The notes below the pieces were generated by a model. That model searched no databases, was not told the origin of the DNA, and saw only the letters and a program-made list of their open reading frames with translations. A stretch of 22,117 nucleotides of DNA from Patescibacteria group bacterium (GTDB lineage Bacteria > Patescibacteriota > Microgenomatia > UBA8517), in assembly GCA_018826545.1 (NCBI GenBank), contig JAHKAL010000049.1, positions 1-22,117 of the forward strand, written 5' to 3'. Both the position numbers and the translations under genes were made by a program. Numbering within the stretch: the first letter of the stretch is position 1; each line of letters starts with the position of its first letter. Positions 1 to 8,318 of the stretch are shown here, one piece after another.

Positions 1-1164
1 AGTTATTTGACTACTGTTGGTGATGCTTCACAGTCAATTTATTCTTGGAGAGGGGCAGACTATAAAAATATAAACTATTTAGTAAGGGACTTTCCAAAAA
101 TAGAAATAATAAATTTAGAGCAAAATTATAGATCTACTAAAAATATTCTTAGTGCTGCGAATTCAATAATTACAAAAAACACTTCCCATCCGATTTTAAA
201 ACTTTGGACAGAAAACAAGACAGGAGAAAAAATTAAAATATACACAGCAAGAAGTGGTTTTGATGAAGCAAATTTTATTATTGATAAAATTCAAAAACTA
301 ACTGTAGGTTACTGTCAGAAAAAATATTCCTTTAAAGATATTACGATTTTATATAGAACCAATGCCCAATCAAGAGTATTAGAAGAAGCTCTTCTTCATG
401 CAGGAATTCCTTACAGTCTAGTTGGAGGAATAAGGTTCTACGATAGAAAAGAAGTAAAAGATGTAATTTCTTATTTAAGACTTTTAATAAATTCTAAAGA
501 TAAAGTCTCAGAAAAAAGAATCTTAAAACTTGGAAAAAGAAGATTTCAAAAATTCTTAGACTGGAAAGATAAAATAACAGAAATTGAAAATCTTACTACT
601 CTTGATCTTTTAGATAAAACCTTAAAAGAAGTCAATTATCTTTCACTTTTTGAAAAAGAAACTGAAGAAAATTTAACAAAATTAGAAAATATAAAAGAAC
701 TAAGATCTGTAGCAACAGAATTTCCTGAAATAAATGACTTTTTGGAAAATGTTGCCTTAGTTGAAGCAGAAAAAGATTCAAAAGGTAGAATTACAAAATC
801 ACATAACAATAATGCGATTACTTTAATGACTCTTCACGCAGCAAAAGGTCTTGAATTCCCAATTGTTTTTATAGTTGGTATGGAAGAAGGACTTTTCCCC
901 CACTCCAGAAGTCTTTTTGAACCAGGACAACTTGAAGAAGAAAGAAGACTTGCTTATGTAGGTATCACAAGAGCTAAAAATTTACTTTATCTATCATATG
1001 CATCAAAAAGACTTTATTTCGGAGAGAATGTTTCAAACCCCCCAAGTCGGTTTATTATTGATATCCCCGAAGACTTGTTAGAAAATATTGGTACAAAGAT
1101 AGATTACAGGAGTCTAATGAAAGGTATTGATGACATCGAAGAAATAGATGATATAAATTTTTAA
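1..1164 (+). CDS. UvrD/PcrA-family DNA helicase, C-terminal half (5' end outside window)
   Basis: Superfamily 1A 3'-5' DNA helicase acting in repair or replication restart. The frame is open from base 1, so the start lies upstream; an in-frame TTG at base 7 is not a credible start because it falls inside the conserved core. Visible motifs: III (VGDASQSIYSWRGA, about 16-57), IV (NYRST, 124-138), V (TLHAAKGLEFP, about 829-861) and VI (EEERRLAYVGITRAK, about 934-978), with the arginine finger in VI. Motifs I and II would lie upstream. The 2B region between IV and V is clearly shorter than in Bacillus PcrA: the segment corresponding to NVPKRGIG and the helices after it is reduced to a basic KLGKRRFQKF-like stretch. 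The tail is acidic (DDIEEIDDINF). The next gene starts 2 bases after the stop, which suggests one operon. Family assignment is near certain; uvrD versus pcrA cannot be separated from this half. Confidence 0.95.
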   Translation, partial: SYLTTVGDASQSIYSWRGADYKNINYLVRDFPKIEIINLEQNYRSTKNILSAANSIITKNTSHPILKLWTENKTGEKIKIYTARSGFDEANFIIDKIQKLTVGYCQKKYSFKDITILYRTNAQSRVLEEALLHAGIPYSLVGGIRFYDRKEVKDVISYLRLLINSKDKVSEKRILKLGKRRFQKFLDWKDKITEIENLTTLDLLDKTLKEVNYLSLFEKETEENLTKLENIKELRSVATEFPEINDFLENVALVEAEKDSKGRITKSHNNNAITLMTLHAAKGLEFPIVFIVGMEEGLFPHSRSLFEPGQLEEERRLAYVGITRAKNLLYLSYASKRLYFGENVSNPPSRFIIDIPEDLLENIGTKIDYRSLMKGIDDIEEIDDINF

Positions 1165-1166
1165 TA

Positions 1167-2126
1167 ATGATTGATCAAAAGACATTCAATAATAAATCCA
1201 CCCATCCACTTCAAACTTGGGAATGGGGGGAGTTTAGAAAGACTTGGGGGAATAAGGTTGTCCGTTTTCCTTTTGGACAAATTACAATTCATAAAATTCC
1301 TTTTCTTCCATACAAAATTGGCATATTTGTAAAAGGATTAAAACCAAACAAAAATCAGCTTTCTACATTAAAAGAATACGCAAGTAAAAATAAAATATTT
1401 TTCATCAAACTAGAACCAAACTTCGTTCCAAAAAATAGAAAACAAAAGGAAGAATTAATAAAACTTCTTCAAAAACAAGGCTGTAAAAAGGGCAGAAGAC
1501 TTTTTACTCCTCAAACTTTTTGGATTGATTTAACTAAATCAGAAGAAGAACTATTAAAAAGTTTCTCATCAAAGACCCGCTACAACATAAGACTCTCTGA
1601 AAAAAAGGGTATTGTAATTAAGGAAGATAATTCAGATAGAGCTTTTAGAAAATACCTGGAACTTACCTTTCTAACAGCAAAAAGACAAGGTTTCTTCGCA
1701 CATACTAAAAAATATCACGAACTTATGTGGAAAATACTTAAGTCAGCAAATATATCTCACCTTTTAGTGGCTTCCTATAAAGGGGAAATATTAACTACTT
1801 GGATACTTTTTGTCTGGAAAGATTTTCTTTATTACCCTTATGGGGCATCGAGTAATAAATTTAAAAACTTAATGGCTAATAATTTAATTATGTGGGAGGC
1901 AATAAAATTTGGAAAAAAATTAAACTTAAAAACATTTGATCTTTGGGGGAAAGAAGAAGGAAAAGGTTTTACTAGATTTAAAGAAGGTTATAATCCCCAG
2001 GTAGTGGAATTTATTGGAACATGGGATCTTATCATCAATAAACCTATTTATTATATTTATCGAACTGTAGAAAGCATTAGGTGGTTTATACTTAAAAAGA
2101 TGTCGTTCTTAAAATCCCATGGTTGA
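1167..2126 (+). CDS. FemAB/FemX-family peptidyltransferase (cross-bridge type), first copy
   Basis: 319 residues, FemAB family (COG2348-like). Family members add amino acids from aminoacyl-tRNA to the lipid II stem peptide, building the interpeptide bridge at the cytoplasmic membrane face. Signature features: the N-terminal HPLQTWEWGEFRK block (residues 13-25), the central substrate loop KTRYNIR, and the C-terminal half with NLIMWEAIKFGK followed by DLWGKEEGKGFTRFKEGY. No signal peptide is apparent. The ATG lies 2 bases after the helicase stop and the W-x-W-G-E-F motif sits at the usual distance from it, so this start is preferred despite no clear Shine-Dalgarno. The end overlaps the next FemAB gene by 8 bases, implying translational coupling. 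The amino acid transferred cannot be read from sequence. Some FemAB relatives act on other lipids or tRNA substrates, so the substrate is inferred. Confidence 0.88.
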   Translation: MIDQKTFNNKSTHPLQTWEWGEFRKTWGNKVVRFPFGQITIHKIPFLPYKIGIFVKGLKPNKNQLSTLKEYASKNKIFFIKLEPNFVPKNRKQKEELIKLLQKQGCKKGRRLFTPQTFWIDLTKSEEELLKSFSSKTRYNIRLSEKKGIVIKEDNSDRAFRKYLELTFLTAKRQGFFAHTKKYHELMWKILKSANISHLLVASYKGEILTTWILFVWKDFLYYPYGASSNKFKNLMANNLIMWEAIKFGKKLNLKTFDLWGKEEGKGFTRFKEGYNPQVVEFIGTWDLIINKPIYYIYRTVESIRWFILKKMSFLKSHG

Positions 2127-2937
2127 TATCCGTCAAACACAACAATATGCAAATTATCTCCAGAAAAACGGATGGATTATAGAAAATAATAAAGGTAATT
2201 ATATTTTTACCAAAAAGATTCCGATAGTCGGTTTTATTGTTAAAATTCAAAGACCTGAATTTATAGACTACAAAAAAATTAATGATCTGACAAAAAAATA
2301 TAAAGCATTCCAAATTATGATTGAGCCAAAAAATGACTTTGACATTAAAAATCTAACCCAAATGGGTTATAAAATTTCTAAATCCCCTTTTCTTCCTTCA
2401 AAAACTCTAAAATTAGATTTAACAGCTTCAAAAGAACAAATATTAAAAAATGTTAAAAAAGATGCAAGAAGAATTATCAGGAGGGAAACAGAATTAAAAA
2501 TAGTTAATTCTGATAACAATATTCAACTGTTCAGAACGGCCTGGAAAAAATCTATTGGTCTAAAAAGATATATTCCCTCTATAAAAAGTTTAGAATCATT
2601 AAAAAAATCTTTCAAGAAAAATTGTTTCTTTGCGCTTTCTGAAACAAAAAATGCTGGTGCAATATTCTTGATTGCCGATAAAACTGCATATTACTGGCAG
2701 GCATTTACAAACAAAAAAGGAAGAAAAGATAAAGATCAATATAAAATTGTTTGGGAAGGAATTTTATGGAGTATAAAAAATGGAGCAAAAGTTTTTGATT
2801 TTGAAGGAATTTACGATGAAAGATTTCCAAATAAAACTTGGTTAGGTTTCACACATTTTAAAAAGAGCTTTGGAGGAGAAGAATTCCAATATCCTGGTTG
2901 TTTTGTTAAAACAAGAAAACTAAAATTATTAAAATGA
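2119..2937 (+). CDS. FemAB/FemX-family peptidyltransferase, second divergent copy
   Basis: 272 residues, a shorter and divergent relative of the preceding gene. It keeps the family order: an N-terminal subdomain, a basic central segment (KKDARRIIRR, matching the KTRYNIR region of the first copy), then a second GNAT-like half with YYWQAFTNKKGRK, KIVWEGILWSIKNGAK, FDFEGIYDERF and THFKKSFGG. It lacks the N-terminal W-x-W-G-E-F block seen upstream. The start ATG lies inside the end of the first copy (ATGGTTGA, 8-base overlap), and its own end overlaps the DUF3850 gene by 4 bases (ATGA). Two FemAB enzymes in tandem usually mean successive residues are added to a bridge, as with FemA/FemB in staphylococci; applying that here is inference. 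The family call is solid from the C-terminal half. Confidence 0.85.
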   Translation: MVDIRQTQQYANYLQKNGWIIENNKGNYIFTKKIPIVGFIVKIQRPEFIDYKKINDLTKKYKAFQIMIEPKNDFDIKNLTQMGYKISKSPFLPSKTLKLDLTASKEQILKNVKKDARRIIRRETELKIVNSDNNIQLFRTAWKKSIGLKRYIPSIKSLESLKKSFKKNCFFALSETKNAGAIFLIADKTAYYWQAFTNKKGRKDKDQYKIVWEGILWSIKNGAKVFDFEGIYDERFPNKTWLGFTHFKKSFGGEEFQYPGCFVKTRKLKLLK

Positions 2938-3197
2938 AAAAAATTGAAAAAAAATGTTGGCCTGAATATTTTAAAAAAATTCTTTCTGAAGATAAAACTT
3001 TCGATGTAAGACTCGCTGATTGGAAATGTAATGTTGGTGATATATTGGTTTTAAAAGAGTGGAATCCTCAAACTAAAAACTTTACAGGAAGATCAATAGA
3101 AAAAAAGATAACCTACATTGCAAAAACCAAAGATTTAAAATTTTTTAAAAAAGGAGAAATAGGTAAATATGGATTTCAAATAATTGGGCTTAAATAA
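2934..3197 (+). CDS. DUF3850/ASCH-superfamily small protein
   Basis: 87 residues. The pattern fits DUF3850 in the ASCH (PUA-like, putative RNA-binding) superfamily: WPEYFKKILSEDKTFDVRLAD, then VGDILVLKEWNP, then a TGRSIEKKITYI block and a terminal GFQIIGL strand. ASCH proteins are thought to bind RNA or modified nucleotides; no catalytic role can be read here. It starts inside the FemAB stop codon (ATGA overlap), so it is probably co-translated with the two FemAB genes. Its TAA is followed directly, with no intervening base, by the stop codon of the convergent helicase-nuclease gene, leaving no room for a terminator between them. Confidence 0.75.
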   Translation: MKKIEKKCWPEYFKKILSEDKTFDVRLADWKCNVGDILVLKEWNPQTKNFTGRSIEKKITYIAKTKDLKFFKKGEIGKYGFQIIGLK

Positions 3198-6137
3198 CTA
3201 CCTTTTAACATTACAAAGAAGTTTATACTCACAATTTCTACATAAATAATTTTCTGAACAAGCAAAATCTGACTTTTCAATTTCGTCTCTTATTTTGAAT
3301 ATTTCCATCTTTGCTTTTTCTAAATCTTCTTTCGTACGAACAGTTGTAATTTTCTCTTGTTCATCCAAATAATATAAAGACAATCTAATTTGTTCTGGTT
3401 TTTTATTAAAAAGCTCTTCAGGAATTTCAGTTGCAGCAATTCCATAAAATGAAAGCTGTAAATTTTTATCAACTTCTTTTTGGGAAGGAATATTTGCTCC
3501 AGTTTTATAATCAATAATTTCAATTGATCCATCAGAAAAAACATCAACCCTATCTATAACACCACCAATTTTAAGTGGTTTAACATTTTTATCCTCCAAC
3601 TTAAGAGGAATTGTAAAGGGTTTTTCTAAAGCAACTGGTAAATTCTTTGGGTCAAATCCTTCTTTCAAAAACCCTGCAAGATATAACTTCCCTTTCTCAT
3701 AAAACTTTCTTTCATGCTTTTTAGTTTTAAATCCTTCTTTTACCCAGCTATTTCTTAAACACTCAAAAATTAATTTCTCTGTTGGTCTTTTTCCGGACAA
3801 AACCAAGTTGTAAAAATCTTTTAAAGTTGCATGAACAGATGTACCAAAACTCTGGGAGGCTGTTTGAGGAGTCGGTACTTTAAAAATATATCTTAATTTG
3901 TAATGAAGAGGACAGATTTGAAAAGTATTTATCTGAGAGTATGAAAGATAATTAATGTTCAAAGGAACTTTTATATTATCTATCTTCTTTTTCTTATTTT
4001 TATTTGAATAATCCAGAAAACTTAATTGTTTACTATCTATTAATTTTTGCTCTGATGAAATTAAATCGTCTCCCAAAGCTTCGTAAATAAAAGGAGAAAG
4101 ATTTTTTTCTCTTTTACCTTCTCCATAATAATTTGCTCCAGTTAAATAAAGCACTTCTTTAGCCCTAGTCATTCCCACATAAAAAAGTCTTCTTTCTTCT
4201 TCCAAGTGATAGTCTCCAACAGGAAGTATTTCTTTTATAATACTTTCAGGAATTGGAATCTGTTCTCTTCTTTCTAAAGAAGGGAATCTTTGGGAAACAA
4301 GGTTAACCAGAAAAACAACAGGGAACTCCAACCCTTTTGCTGAATGCAGAGTTAAGATATTGACTGCATTAACATTGGTCCAATCATTATCAATAGCCAG
4401 TGGTGATTCTCCCAACTCAGTTGAAAGCTCTATCCAATCAACAACTGCAGAAACTGTTGCATCTTCATGATTAATTTCATAACTTTTTAACTTATCAAAA
4501 AACTTTGAAATGTTGGATGCCTTTTTTTCTACATCAACACTATCTGGATTTAATAATTTTGGTAAAAGACCAGTTTCTTCCAGAAAATAATAAAGAAGTT
4601 GTCCTGCAGTTTCTTTCCTTACCAGCTTCAGGTGTTTAACGATAATAGCTATTAAATCTTTTATCTTTTCTTTTGTATCATCTGCAACAGCAATATCGTC
4701 AATTTTTTCGCAAGCTTCAAACAAACTTAAGTTATATTTTCTTGCATAATTTCCCATTGCTGCCAAATCACGGGGTGATATATCAAAGAACTCCATAGAT
4801 AAAACCCTATATAAAGAAACAGAATCACTAAAATCATATAAAACTCTTAAATAAGAAATTAAATCGATCACTTCCTGTTGTCTAAAAAGTCTACCCGGTC
4901 CTAAAAATTGATATGGAATCCCCTTTCTTAAAAATGCCCTTCCAAACGGTTCTGAATGATTGTTCGCTCTTACTAAAATAGCAAAATCTTTATAATCATA
5001 TTTTTTATCCTTAATAAGCTTCTCAATTATTTGGGCTACTTGGTCTGCTTCATTTTCTACTCTATCAACATGGATAAATTTAATTATTTCCCCATCTTTT
5101 TTAACTTGAGAAAAAAGTCTTTTGTCTATCTTTTCGACAACTTCCAATCTATCAGGATTATTGTGTTGTATAAGTTTGTATGCTTTATTTAAAATCTCCT
5201 GAGTAGAACGGTAGTTTTTAGTTAAAACAATAACTTTAGATTTTGGAAAAGATTTCTTAAATTGAATAATATTACTGACGGAAGCTCCCCTAAACCGATA
5301 CACGGCTTGATCATCGTCTCCTACAACCGTAATATTTTTCTTATTATCTACTAATATCTTCGCCAATTCATTTTGAGCAAAATTAGTGTCTTGAAACTCA
5401 TCAATTAATATGTATTTAAACTGTTTTTTATATCCAGCTAAAACATTTTTTCTTTGTCTAAAAAGATCCAATGTTTTTACAATCAAATCTCCGAAATCTA
5501 ATACGCCCTCTTTTACTTTTAGCTCGTCATATTTTTTATATGCCTTAGAAAGTTCTTCATATTTCTCGTTTTCTAATTTTTCCTCTTTCAAAAGTTTTTT
5601 ACCTTTGTTTTTTATCTTTATTTTCTTCAACCATTCTTGGTAGTCATTTGGAAATACATCTTCATCTTGAAGACGGGAGAAGTGTTGTAACATTCCCCCA
5701 ATAAACTTATTAGGATTTCCTAAAGGCCTAAAATAATCCAAATCAAATTCAAAAAAATGATCTCTAATAAACTGAATACTTTCAGATTGAGTCATTAGTT
5801 TATATCTAGGGTCAAGACCAATATTTAAAGCTTCTTGTCTTAAGACTCTGTCGCAAAAAGAATGGAAAGTTGAAATCCACATTTGGGTATATCCATAGGG
5901 CATTGCAATATCCACCCTTTCTTCCATTTCTCTTGCAGCTTTATCTGTAAATGTTAGAGCTAAAATTTCTTGAGGTTTTGCAAGTTTTGAAAGAATTAAA
6001 TATTTAATTCTTTCGGTTATTACTATAGTTTTTCCAGTTCCTGCCCCAGCAATAATTAAAAGTGGACCATCTTTATGTTTTATTGCCTCTAACTGCTCTC
6101 TATTTAATTTTTTTTCTTCACCTAAATTAGTTGCCAT
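3198..6137 (-). CDS. UvrD-type helicase fused to an Fe-S PD-(D/E)XK nuclease (AddAB/RecB-like)
   Basis: 979 residues, a single-chain helicase-nuclease probably processing DNA ends or repair intermediates. Helicase motifs: Q-motif LNREQLEAI; Walker A GAGTGKT (31-37); Walker B ILIDEFQD (243-250); motif III VGDDDQAVYRFRGA (272-285); NYRST (308-312); motif V LTLHSAKGLEF (595-605); motif VI EEERRLFYVGMTRAK (646-660). The C-terminal PDDEXK_1-type nuclease runs from about 730: H769 in GTSVHA, D862 in GGVIDRVD, D876 and K878 in IIDYKTG, and a Q-x3-Y motif (894-898). C742 plus C966-x2-C969-x5-C975 match the four-cysteine Fe-S staple of AddB and Cas4; C960 is extra. All catalytic residues are present. 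The start is favoured by a TATACT box at 6145-6150 (bottom strand), 7 bases before the ATG. No AddB/AddA partner is visible nearby. Confidence 0.93.
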   Translation of the reverse strand: MATNLGEEKKLNREQLEAIKHKDGPLLIIAGAGTGKTIVITERIKYLILSKLAKPQEILALTFTDKAAREMEERVDIAMPYGYTQMWISTFHSFCDRVLRQEALNIGLDPRYKLMTQSESIQFIRDHFFEFDLDYFRPLGNPNKFIGGMLQHFSRLQDEDVFPNDYQEWLKKIKIKNKGKKLLKEEKLENEKYEELSKAYKKYDELKVKEGVLDFGDLIVKTLDLFRQRKNVLAGYKKQFKYILIDEFQDTNFAQNELAKILVDNKKNITVVGDDDQAVYRFRGASVSNIIQFKKSFPKSKVIVLTKNYRSTQEILNKAYKLIQHNNPDRLEVVEKIDKRLFSQVKKDGEIIKFIHVDRVENEADQVAQIIEKLIKDKKYDYKDFAILVRANNHSEPFGRAFLRKGIPYQFLGPGRLFRQQEVIDLISYLRVLYDFSDSVSLYRVLSMEFFDISPRDLAAMGNYARKYNLSLFEACEKIDDIAVADDTKEKIKDLIAIIVKHLKLVRKETAGQLLYYFLEETGLLPKLLNPDSVDVEKKASNISKFFDKLKSYEINHEDATVSAVVDWIELSTELGESPLAIDNDWTNVNAVNILTLHSAKGLEFPVVFLVNLVSQRFPSLERREQIPIPESIIKEILPVGDYHLEEERRLFYVGMTRAKEVLYLTGANYYGEGKREKNLSPFIYEALGDDLISSEQKLIDSKQLSFLDYSNKNKKKKIDNIKVPLNINYLSYSQINTFQICPLHYKLRYIFKVPTPQTASQSFGTSVHATLKDFYNLVLSGKRPTEKLIFECLRNSWVKEGFKTKKHERKFYEKGKLYLAGFLKEGFDPKNLPVALEKPFTIPLKLEDKNVKPLKIGGVIDRVDVFSDGSIEIIDYKTGANIPSQKEVDKNLQLSFYGIAATEIPEELFNKKPEQIRLSLYYLDEQEKITTVRTKEDLEKAKMEIFKIRDEIEKSDFACSENYLCRNCEYKLLCNVKR

Positions 6138-6170
6138 TTCTTGAAGTATATTACTACAAACTTAATTTAA

Positions 6171-6488
6171 TTATTTAATTTCTCCTTTTAACCAGTTTAG
6201 ATATTTTTCATTAATATCTTTTACTTTAATAGACATAATACAAGGAACACTATATGGATGAATTTTCTCTACTTCTTTTTTGACCTGGTCATACTTTTCA
6301 TCTAAAGTCTTCACAATTAATACTGATTCTTCTGCACTTTCAATCTTATTTTCTTTTGGAGGCCAATGATAACCAGAGAATATTTTTGGAATAATATTAA
6401 AACAAGCCACATATCTTTTTTTAACTAAAATATTTCCTATTTTTTTCGCAGTCTTGACAGTATTACAAGGAATATAAACAATAATCAT
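6171..6488 (-). CDS. cutA: CutA-like divalent cation tolerance protein
   Basis: 105 residues, the usual CutA1 length. Family members form very stable trimers and bind divalent metal ions; the physiological role outside E. coli is unclear. Recognisable blocks: an N-terminal VYIPCNTVKTAKKIGNIL helix region, ACFNIIPKIFSGYHW, EESVLIVKT, the signature HPYSVPCI (HPYEVPEI in typical members), and a terminal YLNWLKGEI. The ATG overlaps the RmuC stop by 4 bases (ATGA), so the two genes are probably co-transcribed and translationally coupled. The helicase-nuclease gene follows 33 bases downstream on the same strand but has its own promoter-like -10 box. Confidence 0.92.
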   Translation of the reverse strand: MIIVYIPCNTVKTAKKIGNILVKKRYVACFNIIPKIFSGYHWPPKENKIESAEESVLIVKTLDEKYDQVKKEVEKIHPYSVPCIMSIKVKDINEKYLNWLKGEIK

Positions 6489-7492
6489 TTTTCTTTAAGT
6501 AAATTTTTTTCTTTTGAATCACCTAAACTTCGAGTATTGGAAATTTTTTGGCCAAGATGGGTAAATGAAGTAACTACACTTGTCATCATATTATAGGCAT
6601 TATTTAAATGTTTCTGTAATACATTTAAATTATCATCCACTTTTGAATAGTCTTTTTGTATTGCTCTTAAAGAGCCTAATATCTCTTTAGCTCTTGCTTC
6701 AATTTTTTGACCCTCAAAACTCATTAAAATCGCTCTTAGGTATGCGTAAAAAGTTGTAGGAGAAACAGGAAGTACCCTTTTTGCTTGTGAATATTCAAAA
6801 AGTCCTTGGTTATTGGCAACTTCATAATAAACTGCTTCACTTGGAATATACATTAAAGCATAATCAATTGTTCCTTCCTCAGTTAAAATATATTTTTTGG
6901 ATATTGTATCAATATGATTTTTAACATCTCTTTCAAAACTTTTTTCAGAAATTTTCTTTTCAGATTCATTTTTTGGAGACATCATTTTCCTAAAATTCTC
7001 CATCGGGAACTTCGAATCAACTGGAATTATTCCTGCAGAAGTCTTAATAGCTGCATCTACTTTATCTCCAGACTTAAAAGTATATTGAAGATTAAAAGAA
7101 GCCTCGGGAAGAAATTGCTTTAACATTTCTTTTAGTACCTGTTCACCAATATTCCCTCTAAGTTTTGGGCTTTGCAAAAATTCCTGTAAGTCCTTAATTC
7201 CTCTCCCTATCTCACTCATTTCTCCAATATTTCTTTTTACATCAGAAATTACCTTGGCGGCATTATCCAATCTTTCATTTAAAGACTCTGTATTTCTCTG
7301 AAGTGAATCCATAAGGATTTTTCTATCTTCCTTAGAACCTGTTTGGAGCATTCTAATTATCTCAAGAAGTTCGTCCGAAGGTTTTTGGGCATCTTTAATT
7401 TCTACAAGTTTTTTATTTATTAAAACTGCAATAACTACCAAAACCGCTAAAACAATAATTAAAACTAGTAATGGATCCATACAGTATGTCAT
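6485..7492 (-). CDS. rmuC: RmuC-family DNA recombination protein, membrane-anchored
   Basis: 335 residues. RmuC proteins limit inversions and rearrangements at short repeats and carry a PD-(D/E)XK-like fold. Residues about 6-25 form one transmembrane segment, followed by a predicted helical/coiled-coil region (about 40-105). The core contains LRGNIGEQVL (E117), KVDAAIK (D146) and IPVDSKFPMENF (D159-x-K161), the expected acidic/lysine triad, then the YALMYIPSEAVYYE and PTTFYAYLRAI blocks. A purine-rich AGAGG lies 8 bases before the ATG at 7492, supporting this start over the internal ATG at 7480. A TATAGT box (bottom strand, 7519-7524) would give a leader of about 20 bases that includes it. 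It is divergent from the membrane-protein gene 31 bases away. Confidence 0.93.
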   Translation of the reverse strand: MTYCMDPLLVLIIVLAVLVVIAVLINKKLVEIKDAQKPSDELLEIIRMLQTGSKEDRKILMDSLQRNTESLNERLDNAAKVISDVKRNIGEMSEIGRGIKDLQEFLQSPKLRGNIGEQVLKEMLKQFLPEASFNLQYTFKSGDKVDAAIKTSAGIIPVDSKFPMENFRKMMSPKNESEKKISEKSFERDVKNHIDTISKKYILTEEGTIDYALMYIPSEAVYYEVANNQGLFEYSQAKRVLPVSPTTFYAYLRAILMSFEGQKIEARAKEILGSLRAIQKDYSKVDDNLNVLQKHLNNAYNMMTSVVTSFTHLGQKISNTRSLGDSKEKNLLKEK

Positions 7493-7523
7493 TTTACCAT
7501 CCTCTTGGTTTAAAATGAACTAT

Positions 7524-7859
7524 ATGAAAGAGAATAGAAAAAGAAAAATTAAATACAGAAAAAACTTTTTACCAACTTTAATTGTCACAATACTTTTTTG
7601 GCTGGGAAGCTTTGCAATAATTTATTTCATTGAACCAGATGCTTTTGGAATAATTATTCTTTTTTTCATTATTTTTTTTCTTTCCTTACTTTTTACTTTT
7701 GCTACAATTTTTGCAAATACTAGAAGAGGAATAATAATATCTTTATCTTTGATTTTTTTCTTATTCTTAAAATATTTAGGAATAGGTAACATTCTAAATG
7801 CAATTTTAATATTGGGAGTTGCAATATCCACAGAAGTTTATTTCATTAAACAGCCCTAA
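7524..7859 (+). CDS. small hydrophobic membrane protein, unknown function
   Basis: About 111 residues. A lysine/arginine-rich N-terminus (KENRKRKIKYRKN) is followed by three or four hydrophobic segments (about 16-36, 41-66, 70-82 and 88-105), suggesting a polytopic inner-membrane protein with a cytoplasmic N-terminus. No motif is recognised. An in-frame ATG at 7515 would add three residues; the ATG at 7524 is preferred because a TAAAAT -10-like box (7511-7516) ends 7 bases before it, matching the arrangement at other genes in this window, and because it covers the upstream ATG. It is divergent from rmuC and may be transcribed apart from the TrpR-like gene, which has its own promoter. No function is proposed. 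Confidence 0.7.
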   Translation: MKENRKRKIKYRKNFLPTLIVTILFWLGSFAIIYFIEPDAFGIIILFFIIFFLSLLFTFATIFANTRRGIIISLSLIFFLFLKYLGIGNILNAILILGVAISTEVYFIKQP

Positions 7860-7869
7860 AGTAGATTAG

Positions 7870-7897
7870 TTGACAAAATAATTATCATTGATATACT
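7870..7897 (+). promoter_or_regulatory. strong sigma70-type promoter, extended -10
   Basis: TTGACA (7870-7875), 16-base spacer, TATACT (7892-7897), with TG at 7889-7890 giving an extended -10. This is the best consensus promoter in the window. The predicted transcription start is about 7904, only 4 bases before the ATG at 7908, so the mRNA should be essentially leaderless. Confidence 0.8.
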
Positions 7898-7907
7898 TTT
7901 GGCCACA

Positions 7908-8264
7908 ATGAGAACATCAAGTTTCAAACTTAATCCAATTTTAAAAAATCAAATTGGAAAAACATTTGCCCAACTGATTTGTGATATCAGGTCTCCAAAA
8001 GAGGCAGATACTTTTTTAAAAGTATTTTTTAATAAAAGTGAATATGAAACATTTATAAAAAGAATGGCAGTTGCCTATTGGCTTAAAAATAATAGAAGCT
8101 ATTCTAATATAAAAACTAATTTAAAAATTTCAAGTGCGACAATTGCTTCAATTCAAAATACTCTAGATTCAGAAGGAATTAAAATCGCTCTTAAAAAAAT
8201 TGAGATTGAAGAATGGGCAAATATTTGGGCTGAAAAAATTAATAAAATCCTAAAAGGAAAATAA
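7908..8264 (+). CDS. TrpR/YerC/YecD-family DNA-binding regulator
   Basis: 118 residues from the ATG at 7908. The in-frame TTG at 7899 is rejected because it lies between the -10 box and the predicted transcription start. The protein resembles the YerC/YecD branch of the TrpR superfamily: an all-helical N-terminus with a SPKEADTFLKVFFNKSEYETF block, then a helix-turn-helix (about residues 58-82, RSYSNIKTNLKISSATIASI), then a C-terminal helix. The helix-turn-helix recognition part (SSATIASIQN) parallels the STATISR motif of family members. It is likely a small transcriptional regulator. Ligand and target are unknown, and no trp genes are nearby. The consensus promoter immediately in front implies strong, nearly leaderless expression. 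Confidence 0.82.
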   Translation: MRTSSFKLNPILKNQIGKTFAQLICDIRSPKEADTFLKVFFNKSEYETFIKRMAVAYWLKNNRSYSNIKTNLKISSATIASIQNTLDSEGIKIALKKIEIEEWANIWAEKINKILKGK

Positions 8265-8306
8265 ATAACTCTTCATCCTAAACAAGCTTTTTAGCCTCAC
8301 TTCGTG

Positions 8307-8312
8307 TAAGAT
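8307..8312 (+). promoter_or_regulatory. -10 box of metG, leaderless arrangement
   Basis: TAAGAT (8307-8312) ends 6 bases before the metG ATG, placing the predicted +1 on the A of the ATG itself. No good -35 box is seen at 16-18 bases upstream, so the call is moderate and rests partly on the same spacing before other genes here. Confidence 0.45.
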
Positions 8313-8318
8313 AAGACT

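Noticed and set aside
7899..7907. TTG at 7899 as the start of the TrpR-like gene
   Set aside because: It lies upstream of the predicted transcription start (about 7904), immediately after the -10 box. The ATG at 7908 fits better.
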